Positions 42,331 to 51,036 are shown, counted from the first letter of the stretch. The stretch is 64,000 nt of DNA from Mediterraneibacter massiliensis (GCF_001487105.1 NZ_LN913001.1:1567902-1631901), one strand, 5' to 3'. A program made the numbers and translations. The notes: generated by a model not told the origin, from the sequence alone.

Positions 42331-43724
42331 TGGGAAATGTAATGAAGAAGGTACCTGTAAGAGAGCAGGATCCGAAAAAACGAGCAGCTAATTTCGAGGA
42401 AGTATGCCTTGGTTATAATCAGGAAGAGGCTATGGAAGAAGCTGCCAGATGTTTAAATTGTAAGAATGCAAAGTGTGTACAAGGATGTCCGGTTTCAATT
42501 GATATTCCCGGGTTTATCCATGAAGTCAAAGAGGGAAACATTGAAGAAGCCTACAAAGTCATCGGGAAATCTTCAGCACTGCCGGCAATCTGCGGACGAG
42601 TATGTCCTCAAGAATCACAGTGTGAAGGGAAATGTATCCGCGGCATTAAGGGCGAACCTGTCTCGATCGGTAAACTGGAGAGATTTGTCGCTGACTATGC
42701 TTTGGAACATGATATAAAACCTGTAGGGGCAGACAAGAAGAATGGGCATAAAGTAGCCGTTATCGGTTCAGGTCCTTCCGGACTGACATGCGCAGGCGAT
42801 TTGGCAAAACTGGGGTATGATGTGACAGTATTTGAAGCTCTTCATGAGTTAGGAGGAGTTCTTGTATACGGCATTCCGGAATTCCGTCTTCCTAAACAAA
42901 AAGTCGTAGCAAAAGAAATAGAGAAAGTAAAAGAACTAGGCGTCAAATTTGAAACGAATGTAGTCATAGGAAAATCTACTACGGTCGATCAGTTGATGGA
43001 GGAAGAAGGTTTTGAAGCCGTATTTATTGGTTCTGGCGCAGGTCTTCCAATGTTTATGGGAATTCCTGGAGAAAATGCAAATGAAGTATTTTCTGCAAAT
43101 GAGTATTTAACAAGAAGCAACTTGATGAAAGCATTCGATGATTCTTATGATACACCGATCGCAGCAGGCAAAAAGGTCGCTGTTGTCGGAGGCGGCAATG
43201 TGGCAATGGATGCCGCAAGAACTGCATTAAGACTTGGCGCGGAAGTACATGTTGTCTATAGAAGAAGTGAGGCAGAACTGCCGGCACGAGTAGAAGAAGT
43301 TCATCATGCTAAAGAGGAAGGCGTTATCTTTGATCTTCTTACTAATCCGAAAAAGATCAATGTAGACGACAACGGAAACATTACAAGCATGACAGTTGTT
43401 AAAATGGAATTAGGCGAGCCTGATGCTTCAGGAAGAAGACGTCCAGTTGAGATTCCAGGCTCCGAGTACGATATTGAAGTAGATACTGTGATCATGTCTC
43501 TTGGAACATCTCCTAATCCATTGATCTCGTCCACTACAAAAGGATTGGATATAAATCGTAGAAAATGTATCGTTGCAGACGAAGAAAACGGACAGACATC
43601 AAAAGAAGGTGTTTTTGCAGGCGGCGATGCTGTGACAGGAGCTGCGACCGTTATCTTGGCAATGGGAGCGGGAAAGGCCGGCGCAAAAGGGATTGATGAA
43701 TATTTAAAAAATAAAGATAAATAA
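42330..43724 (+). CDS. nfnB: NfnB-type large subunit (glutamate synthase small-subunit-like)
   Basis: 464 aa flavoprotein with [4Fe-4S] clusters. The N-terminal cysteine domain contains CLNCKNAKCVQGCPVSIDIP and CGRVCPQESQCEGKC. Two Rossmann motifs follow: GSGPSGLTCAGDLAKLGYDV for FAD and VVGGGNVAMDAARTALRLGA for NADPH. The protein is often annotated as NADPH-glutamate synthase small subunit. Next to nfnA, and with no large glutamate synthase subunit nearby, NfnB is the better reading. The pair would exchange electrons among NADH, reduced ferredoxin and NADPH. Confidence 0.87.
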   Translation: MGNVMKKVPVREQDPKKRAANFEEVCLGYNQEEAMEEAARCLNCKNAKCVQGCPVSIDIPGFIHEVKEGNIEEAYKVIGKSSALPAICGRVCPQESQCEGKCIRGIKGEPVSIGKLERFVADYALEHDIKPVGADKKNGHKVAVIGSGPSGLTCAGDLAKLGYDVTVFEALHELGGVLVYGIPEFRLPKQKVVAKEIEKVKELGVKFETNVVIGKSTTVDQLMEEEGFEAVFIGSGAGLPMFMGIPGENANEVFSANEYLTRSNLMKAFDDSYDTPIAAGKKVAVVGGGNVAMDAARTALRLGAEVHVVYRRSEAELPARVEEVHHAKEEGVIFDLLTNPKKINVDDNGNITSMTVVKMELGEPDASGRRRPVEIPGSEYDIEVDTVIMSLGTSPNPLISSTTKGLDINRRKCIVADEENGQTSKEGVFAGGDAVTGAATVILAMGAGKAGAKGIDEYLKNKDK

Positions 43725-43750
43725 AAATATTCTGAAGTATGAGAAATGTA

Positions 43751-43808
43751 ACTCCGCATGAATCTGTATCCGGATATACCGGATGCGGAGGAAGGCGGAG
43801 TATTTTCT
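43751..43808 (+). terminator. Terminator after nfnB, with two alternative pairings
   Basis: ACTCCGC (43751-43757) can pair with GCGGAGT (43795-43801), which is followed by ATTTTCTATT. It can also pair with ATGCGGAG (43783-43790) plus an inner CCGG/CCGG. The first form has the T-tract. Confidence 0.5.
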
Positions 43809-43840
43809 ATTACAAAATACAAAAAAAGAAAGTGAAGATC

Positions 43841-44323
43841 ATGCGTCTGTATAAAAGAGAAATTAAAGAGATAGAAGAAAAGAAGAAAGTAATAGAACAA
43901 TGCAAGGTCGTACGTATTGGATCCATGGATGAAAAAGGACTTTTTATCGTACCGATGAATTTTGGCTATGTACTTTCTATGCAGGACGGAAGTCTAAAAC
44001 TGTATGTGCACAGCGCATGTGAAGGCAGAAAAGCAGAGGCGTTCAAAAAAAACAAAGAGATTGCCTTCGAGATGGACTGTGCGCATGAGCTGATCCGAGG
44101 AGAGTGTGCGTGCAAATATTCCTATGCCTATCGTAGTATTATGGGCACTGGAGTTATACACAAAGTTGAGGAAGAACAGGAAAAGATACTGGGATTAAAG
44201 CTGTTGTTGGAGCATTTGCAAGTAAATTTAGAAACTCCTTTCCAGTCGGATATGTTGAAAAGGACAACAGTATATCGTATAGATGCAACACAGTATACAG
44301 GAAAGAAAAAAGAGTCGAAATAA
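43841..44323 (+). CDS. Pyridoxamine 5'-phosphate oxidase-fold flavoprotein (NimA-like)
   Basis: 160 aa split-barrel FMN protein. The sequences VVRIGSMDEKGLFIVPMNFGY, LYVHSACEGRKAEAFKKN and AYRSIMGTGVI match the small PPOX-fold proteins related to nitroimidazole reductases and heme-handling proteins. The real substrate is unknown. I place the start at the ATG at 43841. The frame is open to 43739, but that part lies in the terminator hairpin and has a composition unlike the family. No strong Shine-Dalgarno precedes 43841 (GTGAAG only), so expression may be low. rlmH follows 35 bp downstream. Confidence 0.8.
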   Translation: MRLYKREIKEIEEKKKVIEQCKVVRIGSMDEKGLFIVPMNFGYVLSMQDGSLKLYVHSACEGRKAEAFKKNKEIAFEMDCAHELIRGECACKYSYAYRSIMGTGVIHKVEEEQEKILGLKLLLEHLQVNLETPFQSDMLKRTTVYRIDATQYTGKKKESK

Positions 44324-44358
44324 GCAGATCTTTACTATGTATCAGATAGGAGAAAAAC

Positions 44359-44838
44359 ATGCAGATAACCCTTCTTTCAGTAGGAAAGATAAAAGAAAAA
44401 TATTTAAAAGATGCGATTGCGGAATATACGAAACGATTATCCAAGTACTGTAAACTGACGATCATCGAAGTAGCAGATGAAAAAACGCCGGATACAGCCA
44501 GTACAGCCGCAGAAGAAGGCATACGTGGAAAAGAAGGACAACGCCTATTAAAATATATCAAGGACGATATGTATGTGATCACATTAGAAATCAAGGGGAA
44601 CATGCTGACCTCGGAGGAACTGGCAGAAAAGATCGAGCATTTATGCATACAGGGGAAAAGCAATATTGCCTTTGTGATAGGCGGCTCTATCGGACTTAGC
44701 AAAGAAGTACTAAAACGAGCGGATTTTGCGCTTAGTTTTTCTAAAATGACCTTTCCTCATCAACTTATGCGGGTAGTTCTGTTGGAACAAATCTACAGGA
44801 GCTTTCGGATCATAAACAGAGAACCCTATCATAAGTAA
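44359..44838 (+). CDS. rlmH: 23S rRNA (pseudouridine-1915-N3) methyltransferase
   Basis: 159 aa SPOUT-fold methyltransferase that modifies helix 69 of 23S rRNA in assembled ribosomes. The N-terminus ([20 protein letters not shown]), the knot region [13 protein letters not shown] and the C-terminal [13 protein letters not shown] and INREPYHK are diagnostic. Length is normal. AGGAG lies 8 nt before the ATG. It stands between an unrelated flavoprotein and an exonuclease gene. Confidence 0.97.
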   Translation: MQITLLSVGKIKEKYLKDAIAEYTKRLSKYCKLTIIEVADEKTPDTASTAAEEGIRGKEGQRLLKYIKDDMYVITLEIKGNMLTSEELAEKIEHLCIQGKSNIAFVIGGSIGLSKEVLKRADFALSFSKMTFPHQLMRVVLLEQIYRSFRIINREPYHK

Positions 44839-44880
44839 AAAATTGTGGACAGTTGCTTTTCTTTTTGACGGAAATTTTGA

Positions 44881-44909
44881 TATACAACAAGAAAAAAGTA
44901 AGCTATAAT
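44881..44909 (+). promoter_or_regulatory. Possible promoter of the DnaQ-like exonuclease gene
   Basis: TATAAT at 44904-44909 with a weak -35 (TATACA) at 17 nt, 46 nt before the ATG. Confidence 0.4.
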
Positions 44910-44955
44910 CGGGGTAAACCAATGTTATAAGAAAAGGGGAACAAAAGAGGTACAC

Positions 44956-45660
44956 ATGCAGAAATCATACATTGCCTTTGATATAGAAACAACCGGATTA
45001 AATCCGCAGGAACATGAGATCATTGAGATAGGAGCCCTAAAAGTACGTCAAGGAAAAGTGACGCAGCGATTCATGGAATTTATCAAACCAGAATACGCTA
45101 TTCCGGCTCAGATTACCGAACTTACGGGAATCAGTGATAAGATGGTGGAGGCTGCCAGAAGCTGTCGGGAAGTGCTTGCTGACTTTGTAGACTTCTGTCA
45201 GGAGGACATTCTGATCGGTCATAATGTACAGTTTGATTTCAGTTTTGTCTGGAATCACGCACAAAAAAATGGCTATACTTTTGAACACAAAGGGATAGAT
45301 ACTTTAAAAATTGCCAAATCCGCTCATCCATCCTTACCTTCGAAAAAATTAGGTGCCTTATGTGAACATTATCAGATACAGAATCCGGCGGCACATCGTG
45401 CTTATTATGATGCTCTTGCAACCGCAAAACTCTATCAGACACTGGCACATTATTATGAAGAAAGTATGCCGTCTGTATTCATCCCTGAACCACTAAAGAG
45501 TCCTGCCGCGATCAGCTTGCCGGCTACAGCAAAGCAAGTCTCTTTTTTAAAACGTCTCATAAAGCAAAAAGGACTGCCAGTAGAATTTGATGTAGAAAAA
45601 ATAACAAAGTCAGAAGCCTCAAAGTTGATTGAAAAAATATTGTCGGGAAGTATAAAATAA
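44956..45660 (+). CDS. DnaQ-like 3'-5' exonuclease
   Basis: 234 aa protein with an N-terminal DEDDh exonuclease domain. Exo I is FDIETTGL (Asp9, Glu11), Exo II HNVQFDFSF, and Exo III AHRAYYDALAT with the catalytic His and Asp. Residues 175-234 form a short basic helical tail (TAKQVSFLKRLIKQKGL, then TKSEASKLIEKIL) seen in other phage and bacterial nuclease-associated proteins. It may be a stand-alone repair exonuclease or an epsilon-like subunit. Since clostridial PolC has its own proofreading domain, the stand-alone role is more likely. No ruv or pol gene is adjacent. Confidence 0.88.
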   Translation: MQKSYIAFDIETTGLNPQEHEIIEIGALKVRQGKVTQRFMEFIKPEYAIPAQITELTGISDKMVEAARSCREVLADFVDFCQEDILIGHNVQFDFSFVWNHAQKNGYTFEHKGIDTLKIAKSAHPSLPSKKLGALCEHYQIQNPAAHRAYYDALATAKLYQTLAHYYEESMPSVFIPEPLKSPAAISLPATAKQVSFLKRLIKQKGLPVEFDVEKITKSEASKLIEKILSGSIK

Positions 45661-45694
45661 AAAAGAAAATAAAAAGATATAGGAGGGTATGGAG

Positions 45695-46171
45695 TTGAGT
45701 GAGCAGGAAAGACAGACAGAAGAAATTTTATCCTATTACAGTACACAAAAAGATAGAGCAGAACAATCTGTCATTGTCCAGATGCTGCAGGAGTTGAAGG
45801 AGGTAAACGCTGTTTTGACAGAAGAATTGAAAAGCAGAGCAGCGCAGGCAACAGGCGTTTCTTTGTCCTTCATCGATCTGCTGATACGTACGTATCCGAG
45901 CCTGAAAAAGTCCGCATGTGCCCACGAGATCACGGTCTGTTCAGGTGAGCGCTGCGGCAGAAAAAAGGGTGCGGAGCTGATCGCGCAGATACGTAAAGAA
46001 CTGCAGATAGGAAAAAATAATATTTCTTGTGATGGGAAATATTATCTAAAGGTACAGAATTGTTTAAAGCAATGTAGAACTTCTCCGAATTTTATGATAG
46101 ACAAAAAGATATATAAAAATGTCAGGCCAGAGGATATACATTCTATATTCAGTCAGTACGGCAAAAAATAA
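45695..46171 (+). CDS. Orphan NuoE-like [2Fe-2S] thioredoxin-fold protein
   Basis: 158 aa protein whose layout matches NuoE/HoxE. A helical N-terminal half (about 1-70) is followed by a thioredoxin-like half with C82-x4-C87 (CSGERC) and C123-x3-C127 (CLKQC), the four cluster ligands. It normally docks to an NADH-binding NuoF/HydB subunit, but none is encoded nearby, so its partner is unknown. Start: AGGAGG at 45681 sits 8 nt before a TTG at 45695 and only 2 nt before an ATG at 45689. I prefer the TTG; the ATG adds two residues. Confidence 0.8.
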   Translation: MSEQERQTEEILSYYSTQKDRAEQSVIVQMLQELKEVNAVLTEELKSRAAQATGVSLSFIDLLIRTYPSLKKSACAHEITVCSGERCGRKKGAELIAQIRKELQIGKNNISCDGKYYLKVQNCLKQCRTSPNFMIDKKIYKNVRPEDIHSIFSQYGKK

Positions 46172-46214
46172 GAAACTTAAAAAGCGTATATGAGAAAGTA
46201 CTAATGGTACGGCC

Positions 46215-46258
46215 GCCGCACATATACTATCTATAAAAGGCGTATGTGTGGCATTTTT
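46215..46258 (+). terminator. Hairpin ending at the yqfC start codon
   Basis: GCCGCACATATAC (46215-46227) pairs with GCGTATGTGTGGC (46240-46252) with two G-U pairs and one mismatch, followed by ATTTTT. The ATG of yqfC (46259) starts at once after the T-run. Confidence 0.5.
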
Positions 46259-46558
46259 ATGGGAAGAGAACAAGAACATGAACACATTCGAGAAAAACTG
46301 ATATCTGCTGCAGGCATGCCCAAAGATGTTGTACTGGGCGCTTCAGTGATCACGGTTTTGGGAACGAGCGAGGTATGTATTGAAAACTATCGGGGTATCC
46401 TTGAATATACAGAAAATCTGATACGGGTACAGACAAAAGAAAGACGGATAAAACTGTCAGGCAAGCATCTGCAGATAGCATATTATACAAATGACGAGAT
46501 GAAGATCACAGGGCGGATCCAGACGATCGAATTTGGAGACAGGAGGGAAACGTTGTGA
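46259..46558 (+). CDS. yqfC: Sporulation protein YqfC
   Basis: 99 aa protein of the YqfC family, which in Bacillus and clostridia lies directly before yqfD and is expressed during sporulation. The segments LPADV-like MPKDVVLGASVITVLG and CIENYRGILEYTENLIRV match the family. The role is not well defined. I choose the ATG at 46259 because the resulting MGREQE N-terminus fits the family length. An ATG five codons upstream lies inside a terminator-like hairpin, and neither has a good Shine-Dalgarno. It overlaps yqfD by 4 bp. Confidence 0.85.
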   Translation: MGREQEHEHIREKLISAAGMPKDVVLGASVITVLGTSEVCIENYRGILEYTENLIRVQTKERRIKLSGKHLQIAYYTNDEMKITGRIQTIEFGDRRETL

Positions 46559-47820
46559 TCCGAACATTGCTGCGATATTTCAAAGGGTATGTAAAAATAC
46601 GTGTGAAAGGATATTCTCCAGAAAGATTTCTGAATATGTGCAGACATCATCAAATTTATATATGGGGACTTACTCCTTCAGGTGATGCGTATGAAATGTA
46701 TATCAGTCTGCAAGACTTTCGACATTTAAAGCCGGTTCTAAAAAAGACGCATACAAAAGTTAATGTGTCGGGAAGATATGGCTTTCCTTTTTTTATGCAT
46801 AGATACAGAAGGCGTAAAGTATTTTTTATAGGTTTTTTTGTTTGTGTGGTCCTTCTGTATGCATACTCTGGCTTTATCTGGGATATTCATTTTGAAGGCA
46901 ATGAAAGATGGACGGATGAAACACTGATAGAATTTCTTGCTGCAAGAAATGTATATCCATTTATGCGAAAAAGTGAAACCGACTGCGCGCAGATTGCGAA
47001 AGAAATACGCAGAGAATATAAGGATATTGTATGGGTATCTGCCTCTATAGACGGTACGCGCCTGCATATTCAGATAAAAGAAAATGAAGATCATCTGCCG
47101 GAAGCAGAGATGAAAACCGAACAGAAGACGCCGAAAGATCTGATCGCGACAGAGGATGGCGTCATAACAAAAATAGTGACACGTTCTGGCGTACCACAAG
47201 TGCATATAGGAGATACGGTGTCAAAGGGCGATATTCTTGTATCTGGGAGGGTTGATGTCCTAAACGATAATGGAGAGGTGACTGACTATCAGTACCAGGT
47301 AGCAGATGCAGACATATATGCAGATACTACTTTGGAATATACAGATAGTCTGCCGCTTATATATTTGGAGAAAATGTATGATAAAAAACACAGATCACAG
47401 TATTATCTCCAATTTGGTAGTTGGCGTTTATCTGTAGGAACGATTCAAAATGCATATGAAAATGCAGAAATTTCTACGGAGGAACATCAAATTAAAGTGG
47501 GTGAAAATTTTTATCTGCCTGTCATTTTTGGAAGAAAAGAGGCAAAATCATATGCTTATCAACAAAAAAACTATACAGAAAAAGAGCTGCAGGCAGAACT
47601 TAGTGAAAATTTTCGCTTGTTTTGTATGGAATTAGAGGAAAAAGGTATTCAAATAAAGGAAAATAGTGTTAAAATACACATAGACCAAAATACTGCTGCA
47701 GCCTCCGGAACGGTTTATTTAAATCAGCGTATTACGGAAGAAGCAGATACCGAGATATTAACAATTGAAAGGGTTGAACAAGATGAGTCTGGCAGAGTTG
47801 ATAATGGAGATACCGGCTGA
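46555..47820 (+). CDS. yqfD: Sporulation protein YqfD
   Basis: 421 aa single-pass membrane protein. Residues 1-85 are cytoplasmic, about 88-108 a membrane helix (VFFIGFFVCVVLLYAYSGF), and the remainder lies outside. The N-terminal IKGYSPERFLNMC-like segment, the GRYGFPFF motif and the post-helix VxWVSASIDGTRLHIQI region match YqfD, a conserved sporulation protein of unknown biochemical activity. GTG start behind GGAGGG. Its last 38 bp overlap the start of phoH. Confidence 0.9.
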   Translation: MIRTLLRYFKGYVKIRVKGYSPERFLNMCRHHQIYIWGLTPSGDAYEMYISLQDFRHLKPVLKKTHTKVNVSGRYGFPFFMHRYRRRKVFFIGFFVCVVLLYAYSGFIWDIHFEGNERWTDETLIEFLAARNVYPFMRKSETDCAQIAKEIRREYKDIVWVSASIDGTRLHIQIKENEDHLPEAEMKTEQKTPKDLIATEDGVITKIVTRSGVPQVHIGDTVSKGDILVSGRVDVLNDNGEVTDYQYQVADADIYADTTLEYTDSLPLIYLEKMYDKKHRSQYYLQFGSWRLSVGTIQNAYENAEISTEEHQIKVGENFYLPVIFGRKEAKSYAYQQKNYTEKELQAELSENFRLFCMELEEKGIQIKENSVKIHIDQNTAAASGTVYLNQRITEEADTEILTIERVEQDESGRVDNGDTG

Positions 47821-48775
47821 ACATGAAAAGAATGTGTTTGGTCAGTTTGATGTATATGCAAAAAAATTAGAGAGAGCCTTCCATACTACTTTGATCGTGC
47901 GTGACGGAAAAACAAAGATTATAGGGGAACATACGCAGGCGGAAAAGGTAAAACGCATTCTTGACCAGCTTTATGAACTTTCCAGGCGGGGCAATACGAT
48001 TACAGAACAAAATGTTGATTATGCAATCTCTCTTGTATATGAAGATCAGGAGGAAGGTATTGTAGAAATTGATAAGGAATTGATTTGTCACACATTGCAG
48101 GGAAAGCCGATCAAACCTAAAACACTGGGACAGAAACGGTATGTAGATGCGATCCGAGAGGGGATGATCACATTCGGTTTAGGACCGGCCGGAACCGGAA
48201 AGACATATTTGGCAATGGCAATGGCGATCACAGCGTTTAAAAGCAGTGAAGTGAGCAGGATCATCCTGACACGGCCGGCAATCGAAGCAGGAGAAAAGCT
48301 CGGCTTTCTTCCAGGAGATCTGCAGAGTAAGATTGATCCATATTTAAGACCTCTGTATGATGCGCTGTATCAGATCATGGGAGCAGAGAGCTTTATAAAA
48401 AATTCTGAAAAAGGATTGATCGAAGTAGCGCCACTGGCTTATATGAGAGGACGGACGCTGGATAACGCATTTATCATATTGGATGAGGCACAGAATACTA
48501 CTCCTGCACAGATGAAAATGTTCCTGACACGGATAGGGTTCGGTTCCAAAGTGGTCATTACGGGAGATTCCACGCAGAAAGACCTTCCAGCCGGAACTGT
48601 GTCTGGACTGGATGTAGCAGTCAAAGTAGTAAAAAATATTGAGGACATTACAGTATGCACTCTGACGAGCAAGGACGTAGTGCGTCATCCTCTCGTACAG
48701 AAAATCGTAAAAGCATATGAAGAATACGAGAATAAAAATAGTAAGCCAAAACCTGCGAAAAGGAGAAGACCATGA
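47783..48775 (+). CDS. phoH: PhoH-family ATPase
   Basis: 330 aa ATPase. An N-terminal KH-like nucleic acid-binding region (about 20-105) precedes the helicase-like ATPase, with Walker A GPAGTGKTYLA and Walker B FIILDEAQNTTP. The family is linked to RNA handling and, together with ybeY, to rRNA processing and ribosome quality control. Start: the ATG at 47783 has AAAGGG 9 nt upstream; a TTG at 47765 has none. It lies between yqfD and ybeY with overlaps on both sides, the conserved Firmicutes order yqfC-yqfD-phoH-ybeY. Confidence 0.95.
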   Translation: MSLAELIMEIPAEHEKNVFGQFDVYAKKLERAFHTTLIVRDGKTKIIGEHTQAEKVKRILDQLYELSRRGNTITEQNVDYAISLVYEDQEEGIVEIDKELICHTLQGKPIKPKTLGQKRYVDAIREGMITFGLGPAGTGKTYLAMAMAITAFKSSEVSRIILTRPAIEAGEKLGFLPGDLQSKIDPYLRPLYDALYQIMGAESFIKNSEKGLIEVAPLAYMRGRTLDNAFIILDEAQNTTPAQMKMFLTRIGFGSKVVITGDSTQKDLPAGTVSGLDVAVKVVKNIEDITVCTLTSKDVVRHPLVQKIVKAYEEYENKNSKPKPAKRRRP

Positions 48776-49269
48776 GTTTGTATTTGGAAGAAGAAGGAGA
48801 AATCATATTGCCCGTCGACACGGAAGAAATTGCGCGGTGTGTTGTCTGTGCCGTGCTGGAGGATGTAAACTGCCCATATGAGGCAGAGGTCAATCTGTTG
48901 CTTACAACAGACGAGGAAATACGAAATTTAAATCATGACTTTCGGCAGATCGACAAACCGACGGATGTACTTTCTTTTCCTATGCTGGAATTTTCCTGTC
49001 CGGGAGATTTTTCTGATATTTCAGAAGAACAACCGGAGCTGTTCGATCCGGATTCTGGCGAACTTATCCTAGGGGATATTGTTATATCAAAAGAAAAAGT
49101 ACTCTTGCAGGCAGAAGCATATGGACATTCCATCAAGAGAGAATATGCTTTTTTGATCGCGCACAGTATGCTGCACTTATGCGGATATGATCATATAGAG
49201 GAAGAAGATCGTTTTGTTATGGAACACAAGCAGCATGAAATTATGGATAAAATCGCGATCTTACGATAG
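48772..49269 (+). CDS. ybeY: rRNA maturation endoribonuclease YbeY
   Basis: 165 aa zinc-dependent endoribonuclease for 16S rRNA 3' maturation and ribosome quality control. The metal site HSMLHLCGYDH is intact, and LNHDFRQIDKPTDVLSFPM is the other conserved block. The ATG overlaps the phoH stop as ATGA, with AAAGGAG upstream. In Bacillus the diacylglycerol kinase and cdd genes follow; here a flippase gene follows instead. Confidence 0.95.
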   Translation: MSLYLEEEGEIILPVDTEEIARCVVCAVLEDVNCPYEAEVNLLLTTDEEIRNLNHDFRQIDKPTDVLSFPMLEFSCPGDFSDISEEQPELFDPDSGELILGDIVISKEKVLLQAEAYGHSIKREYAFLIAHSMLHLCGYDHIEEEDRFVMEHKQHEIMDKIAILR

Positions 49270-49285
49270 ATGATGGAGGAACATT

Positions 49286-50959
49286 ATGCCGGATATGCAA
49301 AAGAACAGACCCCCTAAAAAAGATGACTTTTTGGTTCAAGGCGCAATTTTAGCTATTGCCGCCGTCATTACAAAGATCATAGGGGTCGTATACAGAATCC
49401 CCCTTACAAATATACTGGGAAATGAAGGAAATGGATTTTACGGATATGCTTATGAGATCTATGCTATGGTGCTAATGCTGTCATCTTTTAGTCTTCCGAT
49501 CGCAGTATCTAAGTTGGTATCTGCAAGGATGGCTAGGAGACAGCGGAGAAATGCGTTCCGTGTCTTTTTGTGTGCGCTTGTTTTTTCACTTATTGTAGGT
49601 TTTATTTCCGCCCTGGCTATTTTTTTAGGAGCCGATGCCATTTCTACAAATATGATGAAATCGCCTTTAAGTGCGTATGCATTGAAAGTCCTTGCTCCCG
49701 GACTGTTGATCGTGTCTGTTTTGGGTGTTTTAAGAGGATATTTTCAGGGATTAGGGACAATGGTTCCTACAGCGCTCTCTCAAGTATTTGAGCAGATCAT
49801 TAATGCAGTTGTCAGCATAGCCGGTGCAGCTGTTTTATTTAAGATAGGTATAAAAGCCGGAAAAGAAAAAGGCATTGAACTGCTCGGACCTGCGTACGGA
49901 GCAGCAGGAGGCACGATAGGAACGGTTGCCGGTGCGCTGATCGCTTTGCTGTTTCTTGTGTTTGTCTTTTGGATATACCGGCATGTCATCCGGCGTCAGA
50001 TTCGCTCTGATCGCGCAAAAAGGCAGGAGTCATATGGACATATTTTGAAAATTCTTCTTATTACGATCGCGCCGGTTGTTTTCAGTACAGCGATTTACAA
50101 TATCAACCAGATATTAGATCTGACGATTTTTAATTTTATTATGGACGCCCAAGGATTTGTAGAGAAGGAATATATGGCACTGCAGGGAATTTATACAGGA
50201 AAATATAATACTTTGATCAATGTTCCTCTAGCTATGGCAAATGGACTGGCGGCCTCAGTGATTCCCAGTCTTACAGTTGCTTTGGCAAGCAGAAAAAGAA
50301 CTTTGATACATGAAAAGATCAGCCAGACGATGCGTTTTACTATGTTGATCGCAATTCCCTGCTTTGTCGGTTTTATCGTGTTAGCTTCCCCATTGATGGT
50401 TTTGCTTTATAATGATTCCAGTAAAACACCTGCTATACTGCTTGCGTCCGGTGCGGTTACCGTAATTTTGTATTCTTGGTCCACTGTAAGCAATTCTATT
50501 TTGCAAGGATTGGATAAAATGTCTGTACCAGCCAAAAACGCGGCAATCTCTCTACTATTTCACATTGTAGCGTTGCTGATCATGCTGGTCGTATTTAAAA
50601 TGGGGATTTATGCCCTTGTAGGCAGCAACATTGTATTTGGCGTTTGCATGTGCATGCTGAATGAAAGAGCGATCCATAAAGCTTGTGGATATCATCAGGA
50701 GATTTTGTTTACATTTGTCAGGCCGCTGCTTGCAGCGGTCATAATGGGCGTTGTTACATATGCTGTGTATCTGTGTCTGGATCTTTTGATTGGCGGACGG
50801 TTTATTCCGACTTGTATCTCCGTTTTTATAGCTGTGATTGTATATGCGGCAGCGATTTTAAAATTAGGTGTGCTTACAGCAAAAGAAATCATCAGTTTTC
50901 CGCAAGGAAGAAAGATAGTAAGGCTGTGCAGAAAGTTTCATCTGTTTCCATCTGAATAA
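49286..50959 (+). CDS. SpoVB/MurJ-like polysaccharide flippase (MOP superfamily)
   Basis: 557 aa integral membrane protein with about 14 helices. The N-terminus FLVQGAILAIAAVITKIIGV followed by YRIPLTNILGNEGNGFYGYAYEIY is characteristic of the SpoVB/YtgP group, which moves lipid-linked precursors such as lipid II across the membrane. It may serve spore cortex synthesis or vegetative wall synthesis. Lachnospiraceae often have several paralogues, so I do not assign spoVB outright. GGAGG precedes the ATG. The 3' end is followed by an inverted repeat that spans the start of the next gene. Confidence 0.88.
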   Translation: MPDMQKNRPPKKDDFLVQGAILAIAAVITKIIGVVYRIPLTNILGNEGNGFYGYAYEIYAMVLMLSSFSLPIAVSKLVSARMARRQRRNAFRVFLCALVFSLIVGFISALAIFLGADAISTNMMKSPLSAYALKVLAPGLLIVSVLGVLRGYFQGLGTMVPTALSQVFEQIINAVVSIAGAAVLFKIGIKAGKEKGIELLGPAYGAAGGTIGTVAGALIALLFLVFVFWIYRHVIRRQIRSDRAKRQESYGHILKILLITIAPVVFSTAIYNINQILDLTIFNFIMDAQGFVEKEYMALQGIYTGKYNTLINVPLAMANGLAASVIPSLTVALASRKRTLIHEKISQTMRFTMLIAIPCFVGFIVLASPLMVLLYNDSSKTPAILLASGAVTVILYSWSTVSNSILQGLDKMSVPAKNAAISLLFHIVALLIMLVVFKMGIYALVGSNIVFGVCMCMLNERAIHKACGYHQEILFTFVRPLLAAVIMGVVTYAVYLCLDLLIGGRFIPTCISVFIAVIVYAAAILKLGVLTAKEIISFPQGRKIVRLCRKFHLFPSE

Positions 50960-50967
50960 ATTAAAGA

Positions 50968-51036
50968 AAAAAGCCAATACTGTATGTAAAAAAGGAGTCT
51001 TTTCCTTATGAAAACAAAGTTCTGTATTGGCTTTTT
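50968..51036 (+). terminator. Inverted repeat enclosing the next gene's start, terminator-like
   Basis: AAAAAGCCAATAC (50968-50980) pairs perfectly with GTATTGGCTTTTT (51024-51036). The 43-nt loop contains the Shine-Dalgarno (AAAGGAG) and the ATG (51008) of the BofC-like gene, and the T5 run lies inside its coding sequence. It could end transcription from the flippase gene, or control translation of the small gene. Confidence 0.5.

Noticed and set aside
42330..43724. NADPH-glutamate synthase small subunit as the product name
   Set aside because: No large subunit is nearby and the gene overlaps an NfnA-type gene by one base, so NfnB fits better.
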